Origin: Nostoc calcicola FACHB-3891
Lineage (GTDB): Bacteria > Cyanobacteriota > Cyanobacteriia > Cyanobacteriales > Nostocaceae
Assembly: GCF_014697355.1 (NCBI RefSeq)
Contig: NZ_JACJRQ010000018.1
Span: 102,102-166,101 of the forward strand
Reading direction: 5' to 3'
DNA: 64,000 nucleotides
In this document: positions 9,037-17,246 of the stretch, piece after piece
How the letters are laid out: every line of letters begins with the position of its first letter
How positions within the stretch are numbered: the first letter of the stretch is position 1
Translations under genes and position numbers: made by a program
Notes under the pieces: generated by a model
The model's database searches: none
Told to the model about the DNA's origin: nothing
What the model saw: the letters and a program-made list of their open reading frames with translations, nothing else

Positions 9037-9200
9037 CCTAAGTCCTAAGTGCTGAATAATGAGTGATTATAAGCCAATACTGTTGGGTTAAGCATTTCTA
9101 ACTGCTGTCTGTGTGTCCTCGCCACTTCAAAAAAAATATTTTCCCAAACCACTAGCGCAATAGAAAATCTTTTGCTATGCTAAATAAGGTTGAAACAAGC

Positions 9201-9273
<73 letters not shown>

Positions 9274-9280
9274 TGAATGA

Positions 9281-9308
9281 AAAAGCCGCCTTACAAGGCG
9301 GCTTTTTT
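9281..9308 (+). terminator. Rho-independent terminator after tRNA-Val
   Basis: A stem AGCCGCC/GGCGGCT with loop TTACAA is followed by a run of six T. It lies eight bases after the tRNA and 14 bases before the next start codon, so it insulates the tRNA from the channel gene. Confidence 0.9.
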
Positions 9309-9321
9309 GTTACTTTAGAAA

Positions 9322-11376
9322 GTGAATACATCTAGCGCCACTAGTCCAGATAAAAAGCAAGACCTTTTCCTAGTATGCGGACTCACAAGTTTAGGGCAAC
9401 ATTGTGTTGAAGTCCTCAAGCAGTACGATGTTAAAGTCAACGCTATTGACTATGTGCAGCCGGAATACTGGGAAATCCCAGAAGTACCAGGCTTATTAGA
9501 GAAGTTAATTATCGGAGACTGCCGCCAGCCAAATGTTTTAGAACAGGCAGATATCCGCCAGTGTCGTTCAATATTGATAGTCACTAGAAACGAACGATTG
9601 AATATAGAAGCCGCCTTCGCAGCACGGCGTCTGAATCCGCAGGTTCGCTTGATTGTACGTTCTGACAAACAAAATTTTAACGAACTGCTATACGAAAATC
9701 TCGGTAATTTTGTTGCCTTTGAGCCTACCCATCTCTCAGCTTATGCTTTTGCGCTCACAGCCCTGGGTTCGGAAGCGATCGGATACTTTACCTTAGAGGG
9801 GCATCTGTTGCGAGTAATTGAGCATCAGGTACAACAAAAGGATAGTTGGTGCAATGGCAAACCAGTACATAGAATCAATTTAACAACTCGCCGGGTTTTG
9901 AGTCACATACCAGCTTCATCTCAAGCGCCGAAACAGTTCTATGAGTGGAATCCAGAGGCAATTGTGCAGACAGGAGACACACTGGTTTACATTGAAGTTG
10001 CCCAAGATCTCGCTTTCTCGGAACAATATATCAGCGAATCTCAGGACTCTTGGTGGCAATGGCGAGAGTTTCTCCAAGGCATCGCCCCGAAGAATCTCCA
10101 GCAGAAAGTTATCCGATTTTGGCAATCCTACTACCAAAGCCAAAATCAAATCCGGCGAATTGCAACAATTTATGCAATTACCGTACTCATGCTCTGGCTG
10201 GTTGGCATCATTCTTTTTTGCTTGTATTATCCTCACATCACCGTCCAAGAAGCCTTTTACGCCACAGCAGTCTTGCTTTTGGGAGGATATGGAGATTTAT
10301 TTGGCGGCGTGAAGTTTGCATCGCAACCAGTACCTTCAGATAATATGTCGTGGTGGTTGCGGTTATTCAGCCTGGGACTGACATTAACAGGTCAAGCTTT
10401 CGTGGGAATATTGTATGCATTGCTGACTGATGCTCTTGTCACCTCAAAGTTTCAGTTTTTCAACAGACATCCACCTGTGCCACAACAAAACCACGTGGTA
10501 CTCATTGGCTTAAGTCGTTTGGGACAGAAAGTGGCTGCTGTTTTGCAAGAACTCGATCAGCCATTCGTGGGAGTTCATACTACCACCCTTGGCGATCGTG
10601 TTTTACCCAAGATGCCTCTGATTATTGACAATCCTACCGAAGCACTGGCTCTAGTGAATCTCACCCATGCTAAAAGTATCGTTTTAGTCGGCGACGATCG
10701 CATGGAAAATCTAGAAATTGGTCTGATGGCTCATGCCATCAACCCTTCCAGCCGCTTAATTATCCGCTCTCAAGACCGGCAATTTAGTGAGAATATCGCC
10801 TCTTTGTTTCCCTACGCTCAAGTTATCTGTGGTGCGGCTTTGTCAGCGGAAGTTTTTGCTTGTGCTGCCTTTGGGGAAAACGTTCTGAGCTTGTTTCATT
10901 TGAGCGCTCAAATAGTCATGGTCACAGAATACAATATCGAAGCAGGCGATACACTCAATGGCTTGCTGCTATCGGAAATCGCTCATGGCTACGGTGTTGT
11001 GCCGATTCTGTACCAGAAAGCTACGCAAGACAATTATTTGTTAATGCCTTGGAATGATGTTAATGTTTGTGCTGGCGATCGCTTGATTGTTTTAGCCGCC
11101 AGCAGCAGTTTACAGCGCATTGAATGGGGTGAAATGCTACCCCGCCTCTGGCAAGTACAAATTGAAAATGCTCTCATTAGAAGCGCAATTGCTGATGCTG
11201 CACAGAAAATTGCTTTGATTACCGGATGTAGTTTGGTTACTGCTAAGCAGTTGATGAATAATTTACCCAGTGTGCTACCAACACCACTGTATAAGCATCA
11301 AGCTCAAGGTCTTGTGCGCGAACTCAAAAAATTCCAAGTTTTGGCAAGTGTCGTCTTCATCGGACAACCATCATAG
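9322..11376 (+). CDS. Potassium channel with RCK domains on both sides of a two-helix pore
   Basis: This 684-residue protein is a K+ channel or TrkA-like protein with an unusual order. Residues about 13-235 form a first TrkA-N/TrkA-C (RCK) unit starting with FLVCGLTSLGQHCVEVL. Residues about 275-375 form a pore module: a helix (IATIYAITVLMLWLVGIILF), a pore loop with the selectivity filter G321-G322-Y323-G324-D325, and a second helix. Residues about 388-684 form a second RCK unit starting with HVVLIGLSRLGQKVAAVL. Both Rossmann units have a GLxxLGQ nucleotide-binding loop, so NAD(H) or nucleotide gating is likely. The start codon is GTG at 9322. Typical bacterial channels have RCK domains only after the pore. 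K+ conduction rests on the GGYGD filter. Confidence 0.88.
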   Translation: MNTSSATSPDKKQDLFLVCGLTSLGQHCVEVLKQYDVKVNAIDYVQPEYWEIPEVPGLLEKLIIGDCRQPNVLEQADIRQCRSILIVTRNERLNIEAAFAARRLNPQVRLIVRSDKQNFNELLYENLGNFVAFEPTHLSAYAFALTALGSEAIGYFTLEGHLLRVIEHQVQQKDSWCNGKPVHRINLTTRRVLSHIPASSQAPKQFYEWNPEAIVQTGDTLVYIEVAQDLAFSEQYISESQDSWWQWREFLQGIAPKNLQQKVIRFWQSYYQSQNQIRRIATIYAITVLMLWLVGIILFCLYYPHITVQEAFYATAVLLLGGYGDLFGGVKFASQPVPSDNMSWWLRLFSLGLTLTGQAFVGILYALLTDALVTSKFQFFNRHPPVPQQNHVVLIGLSRLGQKVAAVLQELDQPFVGVHTTTLGDRVLPKMPLIIDNPTEALALVNLTHAKSIVLVGDDRMENLEIGLMAHAINPSSRLIIRSQDRQFSENIASLFPYAQVICGAALSAEVFACAAFGENVLSLFHLSAQIVMVTEYNIEAGDTLNGLLLSEIAHGYGVVPILYQKATQDNYLLMPWNDVNVCAGDRLIVLAASSSLQRIEWGEMLPRLWQVQIENALIRSAIADAAQKIALITGCSLVTAKQLMNNLPSVLPTPLYKHQAQGLVRELKKFQVLASVVFIGQPS

Positions 11377-11387
11377 AAGTTACGCAA

Positions 11388-11482
11388 TATAGCGCTTCTC
11401 ACTTGGGTAAAATATGCCCGTTCGTAGGGGCGCACAGCTGTGCGCCCCTACAGCGTATTGCATCCAAACGAGAATCGCTATA
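11388..11482. mobile_element. MITE-like element, TATAGCG family, copy 1
   Basis: This 95-base element has ends TATAGCGCTTCTC and GAGAATCGCTATA, that is 13-bp inverted repeats with one mismatch. Its centre is a perfect palindrome of the type GTAGGGGCGCACAGCTGTGC plus complement. The same element occurs inverted at 34325-34419 with the same length. No protein is encoded. The rest of 11377-11648 carries short GCAGAGGCGCAGAGG-type repeats and the leuC promoter. Confidence 0.8.
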
Positions 11483-11648
11483 GTTACGGAATAACGTAGA
11501 CGCAAAGCGGCTTGCCGTAGGCTACCGCAGAGGCGCAGAGGACACGGAGAAATAAGAGTTTGAGAGATATTTCGCGTAAGTCTTAAGAAAAAGTCTGACT
11601 TTTTTTTGATACGATGATAACTCTGACTCGTTAAACACCGATTGACGT

Positions 11649-13052
11649 ATGAGTAAAGGTACTTTATTCGATAAAGTTTGGGACTTACACACTGTTGGTA
11701 CACTTCCCTCAGGACTGACACAACTATTTATTGGGCTTCACCTAGTTCACGAAGTCACTAGTCCCCAGGCCTTTGCTATGTTACGCGAGCGGGGTTTAAA
11801 AGTACTCTTTCCTGAGCGTACTGTTGCCACGGTAGACCATATTGTGCCCACAGAAAATCAAGCACGTCCTTTTGTCGATACCTTGGCAGAGGAAATGATT
11901 CAGGCGCTTGAGCAGAATTGTCAAGAAAATAACATAACATTTTACAATATTGGTTCTGGTAGTCAGGGCATAGTTCATGTCATTGCTCCCGAACTTGGAC
12001 TGACCCAGCCGGGAATGACGATCGCTTGTGGAGATAGCCACACATCCAGTCATGGTGCATTTGGAGCGATCGCATTTGGGATTGGTACTAGCCAAGTCCG
12101 CGATGTTCTGGCTTCCCAAACCCTCGCCCTCTCGAAACTGAAAGTCCGCAAAATTGAAGTTAACGGCACTCTCAACGCTGGTGTTTACGCCAAAGATGTG
12201 ATTTTACATATCATCCGCACCCTTGGTGTGAAAGGTGGCGTAGGTTATGGCTACGAATTTGCAGGCACCACCTTTGAACAAATGAATATGGAAGAGAGGA
12301 TGACAGTCTGCAATATGGCGATCGAAGGCGGTGCCAGATGCGGCTACGTCAATCCGGATCGAGTCACCTACGATTACCTGCAAGGCAGAGATTTTGCACC
12401 CAAAGGTGCAGATTGGGACAAAGCAGTAACTTGGTGGGAATCCATCAAAAGTGATGCTGATGCTGAATACGACGATGTAGTAGTCTTTGACGCTGCCCAA
12501 ATTCCTCCCACCGTTACCTGGGGAATTACTCCCGGTCAAGGTATCGGTATTAACCAGTTTGTTCCCCAGCCAGAAGAACTCCTCGAAGAAGACCGCTTCG
12601 TTGCCGAAGAAGCTTACCGCTACATGGATTTATACCCCGGTCAACCCATCAAAGGCACCAAAATCGATGTCTGCTTCATTGGCAGTTGCACCAACGGCAG
12701 AATTAGCGATTTGCGGGAAGCTGCCAAAATCGCCCAAGGTCGCCACGTTGCAGAGGGAATTAAAGCCTTTGTCGTTCCTGGTTCCGAACGGGTGAAGCAA
12801 GAAGCAGAAGCTGAAGGACTAGACAAAATCTTCACCGAAGCTGGATTTGAATGGCGTGAACCTGGGTGTTCCATGTGTCTGGCCATGAACCCGGACAAAT
12901 TACAAGGAAGACAAATCAGCGCCTCCTCTTCTAATCGCAACTTTAAAGGAAGACAAGGTTCCTCTTCCGGTCGCACATTATTAATGAGTCCGGCAATGGT
13001 AGCTACTGCTGCCATCAAAGGGGAAGTCTCTGACGTGCGCGATCTGTTGTAA
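11649..13052 (+). CDS. leuC: 3-isopropylmalate dehydratase large subunit
   Basis: LeuC, with LeuD, isomerises 2-isopropylmalate to 3-isopropylmalate in leucine synthesis. It belongs to the aconitase family and binds a 4Fe-4S cluster; the cysteine motifs IGSCTNGR and PGCSMCLAMNPD are intact. Other family motifs are TVDHIVPTENQARP-like near the N-terminus and CGDSHTSSHGAFGA. Length (467) equals that of typical bacterial LeuC. The insertion NLQ-like segment SSSNRNFKGRQGS is normal for the family. leuD follows on the same strand, but a repeat block has been placed between the two genes. Confidence 0.97.
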   Translation: MSKGTLFDKVWDLHTVGTLPSGLTQLFIGLHLVHEVTSPQAFAMLRERGLKVLFPERTVATVDHIVPTENQARPFVDTLAEEMIQALEQNCQENNITFYNIGSGSQGIVHVIAPELGLTQPGMTIACGDSHTSSHGAFGAIAFGIGTSQVRDVLASQTLALSKLKVRKIEVNGTLNAGVYAKDVILHIIRTLGVKGGVGYGYEFAGTTFEQMNMEERMTVCNMAIEGGARCGYVNPDRVTYDYLQGRDFAPKGADWDKAVTWWESIKSDADAEYDDVVVFDAAQIPPTVTWGITPGQGIGINQFVPQPEELLEEDRFVAEEAYRYMDLYPGQPIKGTKIDVCFIGSCTNGRISDLREAAKIAQGRHVAEGIKAFVVPGSERVKQEAEAEGLDKIFTEAGFEWREPGCSMCLAMNPDKLQGRQISASSSNRNFKGRQGSSSGRTLLMSPAMVATAAIKGEVSDVRDLL

Positions 13053-13069
13053 TTTTGGGCATGGGGCAT

Positions 13070-13160
13070 TGGGAGAGACGCGATTCATCGCGTCTGTACA
13101 AGAGTTAAGTCCCCCAATCCCCAGTCCCCAATCCCCAGTCCCCAGTCCCCAATCCCCAAA
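13070..13160. repeat. Palindrome and CCCCAATCCCCAGT repeat inside the leuC-leuD spacer
   Basis: The spacer holds the palindrome GAGACGCGATTCATCGCGTCT (13074-13095) followed by six or so units of CCCCAATCCCCAGTCCCC. The frame happens to stay open through it, which would add about 32 proline/serine-rich residues to LeuD if an upstream ATG were used. I treat it as non-coding. Confidence 0.8.
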
Positions 13161-13164
13161 ATCT

Positions 13165-13773
13165 ATGGTAAGCGAAGTTAAAACAGTTTCCGGGCGTGGT
13201 ATACCTTTAGTGGGTAATGATATAGATACCGATCGCATTATTCCCGCCCGTTATTTGAAAGCCGTTACCTTTGATGGGTTAGGCGAAGGTGCGTTTATCG
13301 ATGACCGCAAAGCATTAAATGGCGAACATCCCTTTGACCAACCCCAGTACCAAGGCGCGAAGATTTTAATCGTTAATCGGAATTTTGGCTGTGGTTCATC
13401 ACGAGAACATGCACCGCAAGCGATCGCTAAATGGGGAATTCAAGCATTAATTGGTGAAAGTTTTGCCGAAATCTTTTTCGGTAACTGCGTGGCAATGGGA
13501 ATACCTTGTGTGACAGCCGATGCTGCTAATGTCAAACAATTGCAAGAGTTAGTAGCTGCCAATCCCGAAGCAAATGTCACAGTGAATTTAGAAACTTTGC
13601 AAGTACAAATTGGCGATTTCAGTACCCCAGTTTTCATCGGTGAAGGTACAAGAACCACCTTTATTTCTGGGACTTGGGATGCTTGCGGTCAGTTAGTAGC
13701 TAATGCAGACCAAGTTCAGGCAACGGCTGCAAAATTACCTTACGTTGGTTGGGGTAATTTAGCTGCGAGTTAG
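13165..13773 (+). CDS. leuD: 3-isopropylmalate dehydratase small subunit
   Basis: LeuD is the swivel subunit of isopropylmalate isomerase. The protein has the family motifs GNDIDTDRIIPARYL near the N-terminus and NFGCGSSREHAPQAIAKWG, followed by ESFAEIFFGNC. From the ATG at 13165 the product is 202 residues, right for a LeuD of the short type. The open frame extends upstream to 13069, but that part only translates the inserted repeat (PPIPSPQSPVPSPQSPKS), so I reject it as protein. leuC lies 112 bases upstream; the pair is likely one transcript. Confidence 0.95.
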   Translation: MVSEVKTVSGRGIPLVGNDIDTDRIIPARYLKAVTFDGLGEGAFIDDRKALNGEHPFDQPQYQGAKILIVNRNFGCGSSREHAPQAIAKWGIQALIGESFAEIFFGNCVAMGIPCVTADAANVKQLQELVAANPEANVTVNLETLQVQIGDFSTPVFIGEGTRTTFISGTWDACGQLVANADQVQATAAKLPYVGWGNLAAS

Positions 13774-13796
13774 TATTTCCTAGTTCCCTGGCAAAG

Positions 13797-14144
13797 CTAG
13801 GGAAAATTATTTAAATTATTGGCGTTGCTGAATTCCGGTATGAATTCAGATGTAGAGACGTTGCAATGCAACGTCTCTACAAGGATTTTGATATAATGCA
13901 CAATCGTTTTTATACATGAAATTAGCAACGCCAAATTATTTATAATTATGGTGATGGTGATTTGATAAAAGTGGTGTGCTTTTCGTTTGCGACCCACCCA
14001 CCAACCCACAAAACCAGTAACTGCTATACCACCAACAGGAAGCGGTTCAGGAACTTGTGTGGTAATCAGTTTAAGATCGTTACTTATAATAATCTCCTCA
14101 ATATCCAGATTATGAAAATCAATCGATTGCTGGAACTTAAGCAA
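13797..14144 (-). pseudogene. Remnant of a PEP-CTERM exoprotein (C-terminal sorting signal)
   Basis: On the minus strand the frame reads QVPEPLPVGGIAVTGFVGWW followed by VGRKRKAHH. This is a textbook PEP-CTERM signal: the PEP motif (codons at 14046-14054), a hydrophobic helix and a basic cluster, normally processed by exosortase. No protein body precedes it; only about 30 codons lie upstream and they overlap the plus-strand orphan gene. The frame also runs past the basic cluster through the palindrome at 13852-13880, so the natural stop is lost. It looks like the end of a decayed gene. Confidence 0.55.
13852..13880. repeat. GTAGAGACG palindrome
   Basis: GTAGAGACGTTGCAATGCAACGTCTCTAC is a near-perfect 29-base palindrome downstream of leuD; the outer arms are GTAGAGACG and CGTCTCTAC. 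Related palindromes lie at 13074-13095, 18975-18999 and 54835-54862. It may act as a transcript end for leuD. Confidence 0.75.
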
Positions 14145-14522
14145 AAACTGACAAATGAAGCAGATTTGTCCGATATCTGGTTATTTTATATGGATAATTT
14201 TGCGGATCATCCGAAATTTACTCAACTGGGTGAGCCTGCGTATAATGAATATCTAAATACTGTCCTGCACAAAACTTGTGAGCAAATGTTTGGCAAGGCA
14301 ATAAAGATTACTGATTTTTTGCTGATTTACATTGCAAAGTATGGTTTTTTTCATGGACCTTTCCAAGTTAAAGGGCGTATTGGGGGTATGATTTATTTCG
14401 AGGATATAAAAGTTGGGTTAATTGCAGTGTCAGCGGATTATCCCCCTACCGATGCGGTTAAGTATTCACGTTTTTCTGAGATAATTCAACTGTCGGGATC
14501 TAATCCCAATGAGCGCAATTGA
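14112..14522 (+). CDS. Hypothetical protein, 136 residues
   Basis: I do not recognise this protein. It is a soluble mixed-charge product starting MKINRLLELKQKLTNEADLS, with aromatic-rich stretches (IWLFYMDNFADH, LLIYIAKYGFFHGPFQ) and a GRIGGMIYFEDIKVGLIAVS strand-rich end. The frame is open 50 codons further upstream, but that part is antisense to the PEP-CTERM remnant and has no protein-like character, so I start at the ATG at 14112. No strong ribosome binding site is seen. It stands alone between repeats. It could be an accessory or immunity-type gene, but nothing in the sequence proves that. Confidence 0.6.
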   Translation: MKINRLLELKQKLTNEADLSDIWLFYMDNFADHPKFTQLGEPAYNEYLNTVLHKTCEQMFGKAIKITDFLLIYIAKYGFFHGPFQVKGRIGGMIYFEDIKVGLIAVSADYPPTDAVKYSRFSEIIQLSGSNPNERN

Positions 14523-14735
14523 GAGAAGCATAACGGATAGGTGTTTCCAAGATGTGCGATCGTATAGGGAGTAGGGAGTAGGAAAGAAGCCTTATCTGGG
14601 TGTACTGATTTTTTTCAGAAATCAAATATGAGTCCTATAGTAGATTTTGGTCTTGGATTAGCGTTTGAATAAACGGATTTAAATCCCCCACTTCGAGCAT
14701 TGCTGAATTCTGTATTCTGAATTCTGAGTTCTGAT

Positions 14736-15794
14736 TTAATCTTCAGTTTTTTCTAGACAACTGCTGTTAAAATCAAAGTCTTGACATTCTTTACTTTCTA
14801 ACAATTGCCTGACTGTACTACCAGGTTGACAACTCATCAAAGTTGCCCCCAAAGCAAATAGTGTCATCGCAGTTGCTATTCCCACTAAAGTAGCTCGTTT
14901 TAGAGGTTTAATTGTCCTGATTAAATTTTCTATCCCAGTACCATTACCAACAACCTCAATTGGCTTTAGTGCTTCCAAAGCAATAGTCGCATTAGCGTAG
15001 CGGCGTTTGCGATCGCGTTTCAACATTTTCATTAACCACGACTCAAAACGTGGGCTGATTTGAGGAACCAATTTCTGGAAATTAAAGCGATAATTATCAT
15101 CAATTAACTTACCAATATCAACAGAACGGGTATTAGTAAGTAAGCAAATCAACGTTGCTCCTAAACTATATAAGTCTGATGCTTCTGTGAGAGGATAACC
15201 AAAATGTTCCTCTGGTGGCATGAAGCCTGGGGTTCCGGTTACGAAGCTGCTAAGAGCTATTTTTGCATCCTGTATCCTAGCCAAACCAAAATCAACTAAG
15301 TAAGCATTTAGTTGCTCATCAATCAGAATATTCTCTGGTTTGATATCCCGATGAATAATTGGGGGAATTTGCTTTTGGAGATAAACTAAAATTTCTAAGA
15401 TTGACAGAGCAATTTGCTTGATTTCTTCGGGATGAAAGCTGCGTTTTGAACTTAAGGATGGGGCATTTTTATATTCCTGCACCAGATTAAAAACCCCTGG
15501 CATTTCAAACGAATCTATATAGCGAGGGATGCGCGAATGATTCAATTGTTGCAAGATTTCAATTTCGCGTTCATAGGCTTTCACACCTGACCAGTCAGCA
15601 CTTGCACTAGCGAAACAAAACTCTTTAATCACAACTTGTTGATTGGAGTTGAGGACATTAGCTAGGTAAGTAACGCGTCCTCCTTCTCTGTTGCGTCCTA
15701 GTTCGCTGATGACTTGATAACCTTGTTTGGAAAAATCTGGATGGTGACTCAAGGGAATTACCCCTTTATATCCATTACGCACATCAAACTCCAT
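14736..15794 (-). CDS. Serine/threonine protein kinase with C-terminal membrane anchor
   Basis: A Hanks-type kinase of about 352 residues. It has a glycine loop (ELGRNREGGRVTYLA), the ATP-binding lysine K57 in VVIKEF, the catalytic loop HRDIKPENILID with D150, DFGLAR and the GTPGFMPPEE activation/P+1 region. A single hydrophobic segment near the C-terminus (LVGIATAMTLFALGATLMSC) anchors it in the membrane, leaving about 30 residues outside. That short tail has cysteines (SCQPG, SKECQDFDFNSSCLEK), so it could form a disulfide. The ATG at 15794 is preferred over a GTG four codons earlier. It is a single gene with no phosphatase neighbour; substrates are unknown. Confidence 0.92.
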   Translation of the reverse strand: MEFDVRNGYKGVIPLSHHPDFSKQGYQVISELGRNREGGRVTYLANVLNSNQQVVIKEFCFASASADWSGVKAYEREIEILQQLNHSRIPRYIDSFEMPGVFNLVQEYKNAPSLSSKRSFHPEEIKQIALSILEILVYLQKQIPPIIHRDIKPENILIDEQLNAYLVDFGLARIQDAKIALSSFVTGTPGFMPPEEHFGYPLTEASDLYSLGATLICLLTNTRSVDIGKLIDDNYRFNFQKLVPQISPRFESWLMKMLKRDRKRRYANATIALEALKPIEVVGNGTGIENLIRTIKPLKRATLVGIATAMTLFALGATLMSCQPGSTVRQLLESKECQDFDFNSSCLEKTED

Positions 15795-15990
15795 TATAAC
15801 GACCACATGAGGTTGATTTTGTCAAGGTGTAATTCAAAATTAAGAGCGACTCACCCAGATTGTTAACCGCATTTCTACCCTACTCGTCCCAAAGCGCATA
15901 AACACAAACTGATGCCCTTATCTTGATGATGCCAGCTACTTCAACTTTGGGAAGGTTGGCAAGGTACTGGCTTGTTCATGCGCGAAATTG

Positions 15991-16884
15991 TTAAATTTGC
16001 CCTAACCAGTGGACAATTTGGGCATTAACAACGTCTGGAACTTCATCGTGGGGACAATGACCGGCATTGGGAATGGGTACTATTTTGATGTCTTTGCCAT
16101 TCTCACGCGCCTTTTCGTAAATCTTTGCCCCAGTAATTGGTGTCCAGGGATCGTCAGCACCCCAAATTACCAACAGAGGACGTTCTACTTTGGGCAATAG
16201 TTCCTCTGGACTTGGGCCAGGGGGGGCGGTGAGAATGGAGGCGAAAACTTCTTGCGCTCCTGGATCGCAAGAAGGAGTATAAAGTAAATCGACTAATTCA
16301 TCGGTGACGGCTTGGCGATCGCGGTAAACTTGGTAAAGAGTACGGCGAATTTGAGCTTTTTGGCGGATACGATTGTAAACAAATTTGCCTGTAATTGGCG
16401 ATCGCACAACCCGATTAAAAGCTGCCATCACAATGCGTAACGGCGGATTCAATTCGTGGGGACGATGACTCAAACCACCCGCCGAGTTAATTAAAACACC
16501 GCCAGCAGCAATGTCTGGATGTTCTACCAGTACTATCAAGCTCAAAAGTGCGCCGATGGAGTTGCCAATAAATACAGCAGGTTCCTGGATATGTGCTGTG
16601 CAAAAATCTTTCAGCAATTCCACCCAAACTTCCACACTGTAATCAATGGGTGCTTTATCGGAACCACCAAAACCCAAAAGATCCAAAGCAAAAACTTGGT
16701 AGCCAGCATCTGCTAAAACTGGGATATTTTTCCGCCAGTGTCCAATGGAAGCACCAAAACCATGAACTAATACCAAAGGGCGTCCTGTACCCATGACGGT
16801 ATACTGAATTTTATAGCCCTGCCAAGTCCAAAAGAATTTTTTAATGGTGGTAGTTGTTGTTAGCTGCTGTGTAGTTTCAGTCAT
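15991..16884 (-). CDS. Alpha/beta-fold hydrolase
   Basis: A 297-residue hydrolase with the full triad: nucleophile S109 in GNSIGA, acid D244 in WGADDPW and H276 in NAGHCPHDE. An oxyanion motif HGFGAS lies near residue 41, followed by DLLGFGGSDKAP, as in the haloalkane dehalogenase/epoxide hydrolase/esterase branch. Cyanobacteria have several such proteins, often described only as alpha/beta hydrolases, one group being linked to chlorophyll or lipid ester cleavage. The N-terminus is soluble, with no signal peptide. The gene is alone. The substrate cannot be told from motifs. Confidence 0.9.
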   Translation of the reverse strand: MTETTQQLTTTTTIKKFFWTWQGYKIQYTVMGTGRPLVLVHGFGASIGHWRKNIPVLADAGYQVFALDLLGFGGSDKAPIDYSVEVWVELLKDFCTAHIQEPAVFIGNSIGALLSLIVLVEHPDIAAGGVLINSAGGLSHRPHELNPPLRIVMAAFNRVVRSPITGKFVYNRIRQKAQIRRTLYQVYRDRQAVTDELVDLLYTPSCDPGAQEVFASILTAPPGPSPEELLPKVERPLLVIWGADDPWTPITGAKIYEKARENGKDIKIVPIPNAGHCPHDEVPDVVNAQIVHWLGQI

Positions 16885-17246
16885 TATGAAGATTTATAAA
16901 GTACTCTTCAATATAGTAATGTTCTCTGGCATCAGATATTGCACCTCAGCGAATTTTAGATTTTAGATTTTAAATTTTGGATTGTAAATTCAAAAATAAT
17001 TCTCTGGAACTCTGATTTTTTAGTGCCTTCTCCCTTGATAAGTTCTGATGGGGGGAAACCTTCGATCAGACTTTTTGCTGCATCCTGTGCGCTTCTATTT
17101 AGGGGTTGCTAAACCAAGTCAATTCTTGCAAATCACAGCGGATTCCTATATGAATAATTTTAGATGTTAGTTTCATCTATTCCCAGGGATTAATAAGTCA
17201 AAGGATACTAAATATCCTTTGGCTTTTAGACGAATGGTAGTGTGAG
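16885..17246. other. Divergent intergenic region
   Basis: This 362-base spacer lies between the divergent hydrolase and SLH-protein genes. It contains a short TTTTAGATTTTAGATTTT repeat near 16960-16990 and otherwise AT-rich sequence. I see no gene or recognisable operator. Confidence 0.6.

Noticed and set aside
13069..13164. N-terminal extension of LeuD
   Set aside because: The stretch translates a CCCCAATCCCCAGT array and is absent from the known LeuD layout; the ATG at 13165 fits the family.
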